Positions 1 to 8,703 of a stretch of DNA of 32,505 bases are shown here, piece after piece. Numbering within the stretch: the first letter of the stretch is position 1; every line of letters begins with the position of its first letter. Origin of the DNA: Tritrichomonas foetus (taxonomy: Eukaryota > Parabasalia > Tritrichomonadida > Tritrichomonadidae); NCBI GenBank assembly GCA_001839685.1, contig MLAK01001426.1, forward strand, positions 105,993-138,497, given 5' to 3'. Below the pieces are notes generated by a model that worked only from the letters and a program-made list of their open reading frames with translations, ran no database searches and had not been told where the DNA came from. A program made the translations under genes and the position numbers.

Positions 1-76
1 CAACATTAGTATCTCCACCTTCTGTAACTTGAACAACTATATAAGGATGAATTTCTATTCTTTTTGTTTTAAAATT
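1..76 (-). pseudogene. Possible edge fragment of a coding sequence
   Basis: Read on the minus strand from 76 down to the window edge there is an open 25-codon stretch with protein-like composition, ending in the residues VVQVTEGGDTNV. It has no ATG, and an in-frame TAA lies directly before it at 79-77. It could be the start of a decayed gene or an internal piece of a gene lying mostly outside the window. I recognise no family. Support is weak because the stretch is so short. Confidence 0.2.
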
Positions 77-363
77 TTAACATTTCTGAAAATTATAAAT
101 CGAATTCATCAAAATCTAAATTCTGATGATGATTGTAAATAAATCCTAATTGTTGTCTATTCACTCATGAAAATATTAATAAAGATATTACTTCATTCTT
201 TATAAATGTTTTATTACCTTTCCAACCTAAAATTAATAATATATGAGACAATATTGAATATATAATTATTTCTGACGTTTTTGGTTAACCAAAAGTCAGA
301 TGTCACTTTTGAAAAACTTTGGGTTCATTTTTTGGTTAATCATTACCTTCAATACCCCAAACC
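77..363. other. Intergenic, AT-rich
   Basis: No ORF or motif that I can support. The stretch precedes the ATG of the relic at 364. Confidence 0.5.
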
Positions 364-1075
364 ATGTCAGAAATAAATGATATTAGTAATCAAATATTGA
401 AGTTAAATTCACTTCCAAAAGTATGTGAAAAATGTTTGACGAGTTTGAAAGTTGTTGAAGAATCATTCATTTGATTTAACAATAGTTTTAAAGAACCAGA
501 ATCATCATTTTTACACCAAATTGCCAAAATTTCCAGCAAACTAACTGTGTTTTTGTCAGTATCTAGGTAGAAATTCCGTTTCGTAACTTCTAAAGAGAAT
601 ATTATTACTTCTCTCTATCTAATGTCCAAAAACTGGTATGTAGTGAAGCATCTCCTCTTATTGAAAAATCTTTTATTGAATTTTCCGATGCACAAAATAG
701 AATTCGAAAAAGGTTATTTGATTCATCATATGTTAAAAATGATGGAATAGTAGAAACAACTCTTAACTTTCTTAGAAATGGAGAAGAATTTGTAAAGGCA
801 ACATTTCATACATCTAATTCGACAATTAATATCTAAATTCAAGAAGAATTGGCTTCAAGTACTTCTCTACTTATAGGCAGTTTTAGATAATTATAATAAA
901 TGGGTGAAATATCAGCTCTTATTGAAATATAATTGGGTAAATGAAGCGAATTATCACTAAATCTTATTCTTAAAGAACCAAGTAAAATCTTTACATTGAC
1001 AAAAAGACTATTGAATTAAAAGAGGAGAATAAAAAAAGAAAGATGATACTCAAAAAGATATTCATATATCACTAT
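364..1075 (+). pseudogene. Decayed protein-coding gene, several frame breaks
   Basis: Starting at the ATG at 364, one frame reads MSEINDISNQILKLNSLPKV and continues to an in-frame TGA at 472. The same frame then continues with protein-like sequence to a TAG near 568. From 594 the coding-like signal moves to another frame, with about 80 codons open to the TAA at about 834 and rich in alternating charged and hydrophobic residues (for example SPLIEKSFIEFSDAQNRIRK). Weak coding-like pieces recur in different frames up to about 1075, including a charged coiled-coil-like segment reading IELKEENKK. Size and composition resemble the large trichomonad ankyrin/BTB-like families, but I cannot assign a family. 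Stops plus frame changes make a dead gene the simplest reading; sequencing error could explain one break but not all of them. Confidence 0.4.
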
Positions 1076-1780
1076 GTTTCAATGTGCTGATGTGCTTTTG
1101 CTATTCCTTTGAATTCGGAGTATCGTCCTGTTTTTTTTTTCCCCCAAAGCTATTTCAAATGATTATTATTGCTTTCTTAAATTCACTATTTGGATGTTAT
1201 ATTATGCTTTGTTACATGAGTTTGAATTCTAGAGATTCGGTCAAAGTATTGAAATTAAATGATATTTAATTATCATATTTTATAGATGTGTACAATAATA
1301 TGTATAGTAGCATTCAATAAAGAATTTATAAGTTATAACCAGTTACTTTCCAGAATCACTGTGATGAAAATATTAAGGAAAAATATATTGTTAACATTCC
1401 GAACTTCTTTTGTAATTTATCTCTGGTAGTAAGAATCTGTCTTCAGAAATGCATTAGATTCATCTTCATTGATGAAATGAATATTAATTAAAAAATGAAT
1501 TATTTTTATAATTGACAAAAAAGATGATTAGTGTATTGCTATGAAAATCTATTACAAAATTTCGAAGATATAGATTTTGCTCATAACTTTAGGAAGAGAT
1601 CACGGCGAAGGAGAAAATAATAATTTTGGATAACTTTTGCATCCTAGGATCTTTAATTTGAACCCCCTTGTTAGAGGACGACTTTATAGCTGCTTTGTGG
1701 ATGATTATTGTTTTGATTAAATGAGATAAACCGAATTTCCGAATACTGAGTGTGGATAGATCATGAATTCAAAATTGTTA
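1076..1780. other. Intergenic region with coding-like relics
   Basis: A short ORF at 1084-1269 (61 codons, with a Phe run encoded by a T/C tract) is not convincing. Around 1348-1490 another frame is open and protein-like (for example IKEKYIVNIPNFFCNLSLVV) but lacks a start codon. I read this as further debris of the type at 364-1075. Confidence 0.35.
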
Positions 1781-1781
1781 A

Positions 1782-1915
1782 AAAAAGCACGTTTATAAAA
1801 AGGACTTTTTTCATCAAAAAGTTTCTTATCGTCGATTTGCCATCACTTCACCGGAGTTTATCCTTAATAAACAATTGTCATCTAACCATGAGAATTACGA
1901 AATTGAAAAGGTGCG
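1782..1915 (+). pseudogene. Coding relic with ITSPEF motif
   Basis: A stop-to-stop frame of about 45 codons contains RRFAITSPEFILNKQ and ends at a TAG. It has no ATG. The nucleotides encoding ITSPEFIL belong to a 27-bp block (1841-1867) that is repeated exactly, in inverted orientation, at 32475-32501, where it again lies in an open coding-like frame. Conservation of the same reading frame in both copies suggests two remnants or members of one gene family. I do not recognise the family. Confidence 0.35.
1841..1867 (+). repeat. 27-bp dispersed inverted repeat, copy 1
   Basis: This block matches 32475-32501 exactly on the opposite strand. It contains the locally unusual GC-bearing core TTCACCGGAGTTTATCC. 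The match stops abruptly at both ends, and the second copy lies 3 bases from the window edge. Confidence 0.8.
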
Positions 1916-2398
1916 ATAGCTGATATTGAATAATGTCATGAAAAAGTTACCATTTTTTCAATGCATATTGAAATTTCAAATTTTCTAATATATCTTTCAA
2001 GCTAAATTTCTTTCAGATTCTTAATTGTAACTTACAAAAAATAATGAAAGACAGTCAAGAAAAGTCTTCTATTTTCGATCAACGATAGGTATTATTACCA
2101 TTTCCTGAGAAAAAGTGAATCATCAATAAATTAACAGTTCTCAAAAATTTTATCTCGTCATAAATTTTACAGAAAATATTGATTCACTTTTTACACAAAT
2201 AAAATGTTCTAATAAAATTCTGTACAAATTCAAGGATAATTCAATTTATTATTGAAATATTTTATCTTTCTGTAGATCTAAATGGTCGATCTTTCTCAAA
2301 GTTAGAAATTACCGAAATTTGAAAATTAATTCAAGGATTAATTCGCAATTTGAGTTCATTTTCATTATCACTATACCTATTTTAGAAAAATTAATCTC
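1868..2398. other. Intergenic; small inverted repeat
   Basis: No credible gene. A 13-bp inverted pair, AAAAAGTGAATCA at 2110-2122 and its complement at 2180-2192, could form a hairpin with a 57-nt loop. It may be chance in AT-rich DNA. Confidence 0.4.
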
Positions 2399-2403
2399 TC
2401 ATA
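2399..2403 (+). promoter_or_regulatory. Initiator-like TCAYW motif of the first Myb gene
   Basis: TCATA with the central A at 2401, nine bases before the ATG at 2410, fits the trichomonad initiator consensus TCA(+1)Y(T/A) and the very short 5' leaders known from these organisms. Transcription start is inferred, not shown. Confidence 0.4.
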
Positions 2404-2409
2404 TCAGCA

Positions 2410-3177
2410 ATGAATTCACTCTATAATAATGTTCAACCATTCCCTCAAACACCCCAAAACATGGTTTGTAACACAAGTCAATATTGTTTGATGAATGATT
2501 CGTGTGATGGAAGCCTTTCAAAGAAAGATCATAGTAATGAAAAGAAAGGCATACGTCATATGTTTTCAAAGGAGGAAGATGAAAAGCTTCTTGAACTCGT
2601 GCAAAAGTATGGAGAAAACAGTTGGAAAAAGGTGTCCAAAGAGATGCCAAATCGATCAACAAGACAATGTCATGAAAGATACAGGTACTATCTTTCACCA
2701 CACATAACGAATGGCCCTTGGACAACAAGTGAAGATAAACTTCTTGAAGAAAAGTACAACGAATACGGTCCGAAGTGGGCCCATATTGCGGCTTTCTTTC
2801 AATCGCGCTCAGATGTCAATGTGAAGAACAGATGGTCAGCTATTCAACGAAAAAGAAGACAACAAACTTGCATAACCATTTCCAATATACCTGTTAAGAT
2901 TGATAACAAAACCATAAAATACTTGACTCGTGAGCTTTTCAAGAAAAACGGGAAGCTTGGGCAAGAAAAGAAAAAAATTCAAAAGAAGAAAAATTCCGTT
3001 CAACTTTCATGCGAAACATCCCAAGAGTTTTCCAACGATTTACAACCATCTATATATAATGACCTATCAAGTGATAAGTCATGTGATGAAAGTGGTTTCG
3101 AAGAAAGCTTAAATGATATCTTTAACGAAATTGAATCATTTAACGACTTTGAAAATGATGTTAATTTATATTGGTAG
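2410..3177 (+). CDS. R2R3-type Myb DNA-binding protein
   Basis: This 255-residue protein carries two Myb repeats. R2 covers about residues 48-96 and R3 about 99-147. In R2 the first tryptophan is replaced by Phe52, the second is Trp72, and the third position is Tyr93. R3 keeps all three tryptophans (104, 123, 142). The recognition-helix regions read STRQCHERYRYYLSP and DVNVKNRWSAIQ, typical of short trichomonad Myb factors that act as nuclear transcription regulators. A basic cluster (KRKRR, about 146-150, and lysines at 186-194) may serve nuclear import. The tail is acidic and ends with SFNDFEN at 243-249, a motif also found in the second Myb gene of this window. The ATG at 2410 is preceded by an initiator-like motif. 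DNA target unknown. Confidence 0.93.
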   Translation: MNSLYNNVQPFPQTPQNMVCNTSQYCLMNDSCDGSLSKKDHSNEKKGIRHMFSKEEDEKLLELVQKYGENSWKKVSKEMPNRSTRQCHERYRYYLSPHITNGPWTTSEDKLLEEKYNEYGPKWAHIAAFFQSRSDVNVKNRWSAIQRKRRQQTCITISNIPVKIDNKTIKYLTRELFKKNGKLGQEKKKIQKKKNSVQLSCETSQEFSNDLQPSIYNDLSSDKSCDESGFEESLNDIFNEIESFNDFENDVNLYW

Positions 3178-3984
3178 CTAAACCAATTCCATGTATTTTA
3201 ATGAAAAATCATCTATCTCAAAATAGAACATCTATCTGTATTTTAATTTATACTAAATAGAACAAAGGAGTAAATGTATATTTTTATTGTTTTAATGGAT
3301 TATGATGGATTTTTTACCTATATTTCAGCTTTTCAAATTTTGTGTTGAATTTTGTTTCTTTGTTGAAAATTTGTTCACCCACATTGAATCCAACCATTTT
3401 AACAATCATCTATCACAAAAAACAATAAATCATTACATATATTATTTTTGGTAAATAATTACTGAAATGTGAAAAGTGATCAAAATCATTTGTGCTCAGT
3501 TTGACTCAAACCGATTTGTCCTAACCAATAAACTGTTTATTCATAACGCATCACGTTTACCCATTTTTCAATCTGATCAAGAATGATAATAGAAAAGAAA
3601 CTTGATTTGTCCCAACCATTAACTTAAATAGTAATGAGATAAATAGTGAGTAATTTCACATATGCTAGATAAATTCTTCATTTTTAAATTATAAAGTTTT
3701 TTCTATATAAATATTCTAAAGGCAAAATATATACAGAAGAAAAATATGTGATTTATATATTGAAATCAAACATTTTTTCCATTCTTCAATAATTTAGGAG
3801 AATATTACATTTTATTTCTGTAATATATACTATAAATTTTTTAATATGAGACAAAACTTTAATGAGATTAAGATATACCATAAAATAATACTCAGTAAAA
3901 TTTTTCAAAAGTTAAAAGAAGATGAAATTAAACATTAAATGTATTTTATTTAGAACATTAGATATAGATAACAAACAGGAAAAG
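3178..3984. other. Convergent intergenic region
   Basis: About 800 bp between the 3' ends of the Myb gene and the minus-strand membrane protein gene. It is AT-rich with no ORF I can support; it presumably holds both 3' ends. Confidence 0.5.
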
Positions 3985-4767
3985 TTAATCAGTTTTTTCA
4001 TGCTTTTCGTTTTTCTTTTTATCATTTTCATCATTTGTATTTTCCTCTCTTTCAACATTTTTTCCTTCATTTTTCGGGGAGATGTTTTCTTCGTAATAAT
4101 TTTTTTCCTCTTTTCTTAATTTTTCTCCTTCTTTCAAAATTTTCGCTCTTTTTTCCATTCTCTGTTTTTGCTTGGCTGCCATTTCGCGAGGTATTTGGCT
4201 GTTCGAGCTCACGTTGATGAACAGGCGGACGATGATTATTCCACCTGAAAAAGCAAGCAAATAGGGGAGGTATTGTTTCAATAAAGGAAAACTATAAGTT
4301 AGTCCTTTATTGAAATTCAATTCAATTTGATTTCCATTTGACAAATTAATGAATATTTTTCCACTTTCTGAATCCGAAAATTCAATGATGTAATCACCAA
4401 TTGATTCAATATTCCCACTTATTATAGAATCATTTTCCATTGAAAATGTGAATTCACCAAAATTCGGATATTTTATATGAAATTTTTCCTCTGCTTGATT
4501 TTCCATGCTTAAAGAAAGCACACAAATTAAATTTTCATCAGGATCAAATGAATCATTAGCATTCGAATTTGACCATATCGAGCCTATTATTTCATTATTG
4601 GAATTTTGGTGAAATCCGGCTGAGTACACGCATTCACCAGTTGTGTCATATATATTCCAGTCGAATAAGATTGCAGTTTTGATGTTAAGAGCAAAAGAAA
4701 ATGGAATAAAAAGAAACATGGAGAGAATCTGCCAGATGTGCTTTCTCAGAAAAATACGGTATGACAT
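3985..4767 (-). CDS. Type I membrane protein, unknown function
   Basis: The frame is open from 4779, but its first ATG is at 4767, giving 260 residues. An N-terminal hydrophobic segment (IWQILSMFLFIPFSFA, about residues 11-26) looks like a signal peptide. A lumenal or extracellular part of about 145 residues, probably beta-rich and with Asn-X-Ser/Thr sites, follows. A transmembrane helix (YLPYLLAFSGGIIIVRLFI) comes next, then a highly charged Lys/Glu/Asn tail of about 75 residues that is probably helical or disordered. The layout fits a secretory-pathway or surface protein with a cytosolic tail. I recognise no family. It lies upstream of the convergent Myb gene and downstream of another minus-strand membrane protein gene, with about 230 bp between them. 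Confidence 0.75.
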   Translation of the reverse strand: MSYRIFLRKHIWQILSMFLFIPFSFALNIKTAILFDWNIYDTTGECVYSAGFHQNSNNEIIGSIWSNSNANDSFDPDENLICVLSLSMENQAEEKFHIKYPNFGEFTFSMENDSIISGNIESIGDYIIEFSDSESGKIFINLSNGNQIELNFNKGLTYSFPLLKQYLPYLLAFSGGIIIVRLFINVSSNSQIPREMAAKQKQRMEKRAKILKEGEKLRKEEKNYYEENISPKNEGKNVEREENTNDENDKKKNEKHEKTD

Positions 4768-4957
4768 TTCCAGATTCAATACTTATATGGCCAATAAAAT
4801 TACCTTGATGTCATATCATTATCACAACAAGCATTGGTGAGTTCTCTCTATACTCCATAGATAATGCAGTAAATCTGTTAATATGAATCGAATCAATATA
4901 TGGATCAAGTTTTGCATTATTCGAATGATTGATGTCATGTGAATGGAAAAAAAAAGT

Positions 4958-4979
4958 AAAAAAAAAAAAAAAAAAAAAA
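4958..4979. repeat. Poly(A) tract, 22 A
   Basis: A homopolymer run lies between the two minus-strand membrane-protein genes, just beyond the stop codon of the seven-TM gene. On the minus strand it is a T-run in the presumed 3' region. Confidence 0.9.
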
Positions 4980-4994
4980 TAGAAATAAGAATAT

Positions 4995-6209
4995 TTACAA
5001 ATCCGATTGAAGTAAAACAATTTCATTTTTCTTTGGGCCAATAAAGAAACATGGTTTAGCTGCTATTGGTTTTTTGCCTTCATTTAAATTACTTTGTGGT
5101 TCACCAGAATACTCGCTTCTAAACAGAAACGATCTCATTATGAAAACATTTTCGAGGAGGAAGCAGCATTCAAAAAATCCAGTAGCATAAACTTCAGCTA
5201 CACCAAGCATTAAAATAATCAAGTTTATAAATAATGCTAGGCATAGTAAAGAAAAACTTGAAACAACAAACTCTTTGGCAAGTTTTATTTTTGATGCAAC
5301 AATAGGTTGTTTAATCATTTGATCAAGTAATCTCACAACAATTATTACATTTATTAGATTCATTTTCATATAATAAACAAAAGATAAAACAACACAAATA
5401 AACATTAGAAAACCCTGTGTCAAATTACTTACATAAGGTGATAATAAAATCGTCAATGCAACAAAAACTGATGAAATAATTATCTTCAAAAATTGAGTCA
5501 AGTTCATTTTCGACCTAAAAATACACCATCCACTTCCAACAAATGCTAATGAAACGAGATAGAGTGAATAGAAAATTGTATCGACAAATAATAAAAGAAT
5601 TTTCAATTTGATATCTGTGTCGTCTTTCGTCATGAGTGATTCCCATATTATATAATTAATGCAAAGTGATATGGATTTTGTTATTGGCTGAAGTGAAAAA
5701 ATTGTGTGCAACTTAACCCTGAAATTGGAATATAAATATCCATTTATGACCCAAACGAGGAAAATGCCAAGATAGACTTTACTTAAAACAGAATACATTG
5801 GCAAAAATAATGTTGATCGATAGTCTATTAAATATTTGGGATTAGAATAAAGTGAAATAATATTATATATTTTATCATCACTTAGGCTAACTTTTCGATC
5901 GCAATCAATGATAATTGGAGTATATACGCCTTTATCTTTCACATTTCCTATAAAAGTAATAGTTTCAGAATCATTCGATATCTGGTAAGTATCGCAATAT
6001 TTTGAATATGTTGCAAGTTCAATTCTTTTTGAATATTCTGTCATCATTAATCGAATTTTTGAGAGATTTTGTGAATGTATTGATATATTATAAAATCCAT
6101 TTTTTTCAAATCCAAAAGAACTGAGCATTATTGCGGGATGATGTGAAACTCGTGTCATTTCGTGTGAGTAACAGTTCACAATGGATGGTCCGAGAAGCAA
6201 CAAAAGCAT
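4995..6209 (-). CDS. Seven-TM GOST / lung-7TM-receptor-like membrane protein
   Basis: This 404-residue protein has an N-terminal hydrophobic signal (MLLLLLGPSIVNC), a lumenal domain to about residue 130 with paired cysteines (72, 103) and Asn-X-Ser/Thr sites, then about seven hydrophobic segments (roughly 135-158, 166-190, 202-226, 240-258, 264-281, 312-336, 343-360) and a short cytosolic tail. The order of signal, compact lumenal domain and 7TM bundle, together with the segment LAFVGSGWCIFRSKM after the third helix, matches the GOST superfamily (GPR107/108, TMEM87, lung-7TM receptors). Members act in Golgi/endosome membrane traffic. The assignment rests on architecture and a few motifs. An alternative is another signal-plus-7TM family such as Wntless-like proteins. 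The ATG at 6209 is the first in frame and begins the signal peptide directly. Confidence 0.65.
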   Translation of the reverse strand: MLLLLLGPSIVNCYSHEMTRVSHHPAIMLSSFGFEKNGFYNISIHSQNLSKIRLMMTEYSKRIELATYSKYCDTYQISNDSETITFIGNVKDKGVYTPIIIDCDRKVSLSDDKIYNIISLYSNPKYLIDYRSTLFLPMYSVLSKVYLGIFLVWVINGYLYSNFRVKLHTIFSLQPITKSISLCINYIIWESLMTKDDTDIKLKILLLFVDTIFYSLYLVSLAFVGSGWCIFRSKMNLTQFLKIIISSVFVALTILLSPYVSNLTQGFLMFICVVLSFVYYMKMNLINVIIVVRLLDQMIKQPIVASKIKLAKEFVVSSFSLLCLALFINLIILMLGVAEVYATGFFECCFLLENVFIMRSFLFRSEYSGEPQSNLNEGKKPIAAKPCFFIGPKKNEIVLLQSDL

Positions 6210-6362
6210 TTTTCTTTCGTTTTATACGATTTAAATATAAATTCAAAATCTTTATTTTACGTAAAATTTGAATGAAAGAATTATTCAAAAAATTCTATGA
6301 ATTTTCCCGATTGTCATTGAAATTGACATATATTCAATACACATTATTCTTTTTCGCGTCAT
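6210..6362. other. Short divergent intergenic region
   Basis: Upstream region of the minus-strand seven-TM gene. TCATA at 6359-6363 resembles an initiator for the plus-strand relic that follows. Confidence 0.4.
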
Positions 6363-6687
6363 ATGATCGCATATGATGAATTGGAATGCGGCTTTTTTTC
6401 TAAACCACTCACAAGGAAAATCAATTTTTCTCTTCTATTCCCGAATAAGATCATTTTAGGACTTCGAATATTTTTGACTATCATTCAAATTTTAAATACT
6501 CTTTCCACTTTTTCTGAAGACATTACTCCATATTGCATAAGATTATGATTCCCAAAATCATTTTCTATTTGTGGCAGATGATGAAATCAAAGAAATAATC
6601 CACTGCTTCAAATCTGACATAATGAGTGTTGAATTCCTACACCTGAGTGGTCAGATCCAACAATTACGAATATACAGTAGAGCATGA
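6363..6687 (+). pseudogene. Possible small decayed gene, one frame break
   Basis: An ATG at 6363 opens a 61-codon frame ending at 6548. In the next frame, from 6541 to a TGA at 6685, sequence with protein-like composition continues (for example FVADDEIKEIIHCFKSDIMS). A single frameshift near 6541 would join the two into one reading frame of about 107 codons. No trichomonad-type intron (GTAYGT to ACTAAC...AG) is visible at the join. I recognise no family, so this may be a relic or a chance pair of ORFs. Confidence 0.3.
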
Positions 6688-7041
6688 TTAAGAGAATAAG
6701 GAAATTATAATTTGAAATATATTTAAATATTTACCTTTTTTCACGGATGTGAAGATTATGATACAAAATCGTTAATATAATGTTACTAATATGTAGTTAC
6801 CATTATATCTGTGTTTTTGAGAAAGTGATAAGAAGTGAATCAATGAAATATTATTTTTCCCGAATATTTGGAATGTTGTGACAACATAATTGTTAGTTAA
6901 AAATTACAATTTTTAAATCCAAGTACAGATTACTTTAATGTTGGTAATAATGGAACTGTCGAGATTTCATTTTACTGTTGGAATTTTGAACCATATTTTT
7001 TGTAACCATTTTTGACGAGAATAAAATAATAAACGTACGCA
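6688..7041. other. Intergenic region upstream of the SAS-4-like gene
   Basis: AT-rich, without an ORF. No TCAYW motif lies within 20 bases of the next ATG. Confidence 0.5.
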
Positions 7042-8448
7042 ATGACTGATGATTTCTCGACTTTAAAAGAAGTCACAGGACCAACAGAATTGAGCCTTTT
7101 TTGTCAAATAGAAAAGGCTCTGCAAATGGAGTCAAGTTCTGGAAGTGATTCTCTTTTAAATTCTCAATCTAATACCTCATATTTAGCAGACGATTTTCCA
7201 CAGCTTTTCAAGTTGAATTCACCGCTCCAAAACAAAAATTCGATGCCGAAAAGTAGTTTTAAAGACGAAGAAAGGAAAATTCGCCAAAAATTTAAATTAA
7301 TTCAAATTCAGCAAGACGAAATTAACCAACAGAAAATTTGGATTGAGAAACAAATGAAAATAATAAATGAAACACGAAAAGAAGAAAACGATTATAAAAG
7401 CAAATATGATAAATTACAGAAAAAATATAACGATGAAAAACAAAAATGGATACAAGAAAAACAGATCTTTGCAATGAAAATTGCTGATCTTGAACGAAGA
7501 AATCTAAACCCTAATCAAAATTCTAATCAAAACTCAATTTTTATGAATAAATCGAAGCCTCATTCCAGAGCACCATCAAATATAGCAGAGCCTCCACCAA
7601 ATATCCAAATAGAAAATTCAATACTAACCCCAGATGCTGATTCCAATTCTGTCCAAAAAACTCCAATCAAAAAGAAGCATAAAACGAATAAAACACCGAA
7701 ACGATCAAAATCACCACAAAAAAGTGAAACACCTAATAATGAAAAACCTAAAAATGGGAATAAAGCGAATTCACACAATAAAAAATCTACCAAAAATGAT
7801 TCCACTCTAAACAGCTCTGTTCGGAAAACTATTCCATCAAAATATAAAGGTAATGAAATTCCATTCTCAAAAGTTCAGAAGCAGGAAAATATATCTGAAG
7901 ATCTTAATGAAACTAATAACAAAAATATTAATAAGAGTAAAGAAAATAATGGACAAATACCACATGTCTTTTACAGACCTGCCAAAAGACTTCAATCAAT
8001 ACCAATTGAAGAAAAATATTTGAATTTTTCCTACAAACTTGGAACACCAATTCAAGAAGAAGAACAAAAAGGAGGAAGAAAATTATTAATATATAAGGAT
8101 GGAACTCGAGCTACACAATTTAGAAATGGAACAATTAGAGTTAAACATGGGACATCTATATATTATTTCTTTGCAAATGGCGATATAGGACAAGAATTTC
8201 ATGATGGATATAAGAGTTATCTTTATACTGAAACAGGCACAATCGAAATATCAAAGCAACACCATCCAAAAATTTTAGTATTTAAGAATGGACAAAAAGA
8301 AAAACATTTACTTGATGGTAGAAAAATCATTCAATATCCAAATGGACAGTATGAAGAAGTTGAATTAAATGGTGATTATTGCATGTATTACCAAGATGGA
8401 AAAGTGGAGAAAAAAGTTAATGGGAAAGTTATTGTTGATTATGAATGA
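7042..8448 (+). CDS. SAS-4/CPAP (CENPJ)-like centriolar protein with G-box
   Basis: The protein has 468 residues. Residues about 74-155 are a long, highly charged coiled coil (KIRQKFKLIQIQQDEINQQK and on). Residues about 156-300 are a basic Asn/Ser/Lys/Pro-rich linker, probably disordered. From about 344 to the end there is a series of short beta-repeats of the form YKDGTRATQFRNG, FKNGQKEKHLLDGR, YPNGQYEEVELNGD. This is the T-complex-10 C-terminal or G-box domain that defines SAS-4/CPAP/TCP10 proteins. In that family the G-box binds STIL/Ana2-type partners and the coiled coil supports centriole or basal-body assembly, so a role in building the flagellar basal bodies is the natural inference. 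It is short compared with animal CPAP, and I do not see the N-terminal tubulin-binding PN2-3 motif. The start is the first in-frame ATG. Confidence 0.82.
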   Translation: MTDDFSTLKEVTGPTELSLFCQIEKALQMESSSGSDSLLNSQSNTSYLADDFPQLFKLNSPLQNKNSMPKSSFKDEERKIRQKFKLIQIQQDEINQQKIWIEKQMKIINETRKEENDYKSKYDKLQKKYNDEKQKWIQEKQIFAMKIADLERRNLNPNQNSNQNSIFMNKSKPHSRAPSNIAEPPPNIQIENSILTPDADSNSVQKTPIKKKHKTNKTPKRSKSPQKSETPNNEKPKNGNKANSHNKKSTKNDSTLNSSVRKTIPSKYKGNEIPFSKVQKQENISEDLNETNNKNINKSKENNGQIPHVFYRPAKRLQSIPIEEKYLNFSYKLGTPIQEEEQKGGRKLLIYKDGTRATQFRNGTIRVKHGTSIYYFFANGDIGQEFHDGYKSYLYTETGTIEISKQHHPKILVFKNGQKEKHLLDGRKIIQYPNGQYEEVELNGDYCMYYQDGKVEKKVNGKVIVDYE

Positions 8449-8703
8449 AAAAAACAGTTGTAAATTATTGTTAAAATTTAACGTGTAAGAATATTCTTTT
8501 TTTTCTGATCCATATTTTCGCTTTCTTAATACAAACTTTTATTTCATATATATTTTCATTTCTTAAACATTAATATAAAGATTTTCTATAAAATTCGAAT
8601 GGAAAAAAATAAATAAATAAATAAAAATGAACTACAATGTATATTTTAGGTGAATAAAAAATAGTTTTATCCGTTCTATAAAGCTAATTAATTAGTTTTA
8701 AAT
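8449..8703. other. Short convergent intergenic region
   Basis: Lies between the 3' ends of the SAS-4-like and transporter genes. It contains a short AAATAAATAAATAAATAAA microsatellite-like run around 8608-8626. Confidence 0.5.

Noticed and set aside
535..560. Trichomonad intron 3' signal (ACTAAC ... TTTTTGTCAG)
   Set aside because: The branch-like ACTAAC and a CAG are present, but spacing is wrong for the compact parabasalid signal and no GTAYGT donor gives a sensible joined frame.
4811..5041. 76-codon minus-strand ORF with a long Phe run
   Set aside because: The Phe run is the translation of the 22-base A tract, and the ORF overlaps the 3' end of the seven-TM gene in another frame.
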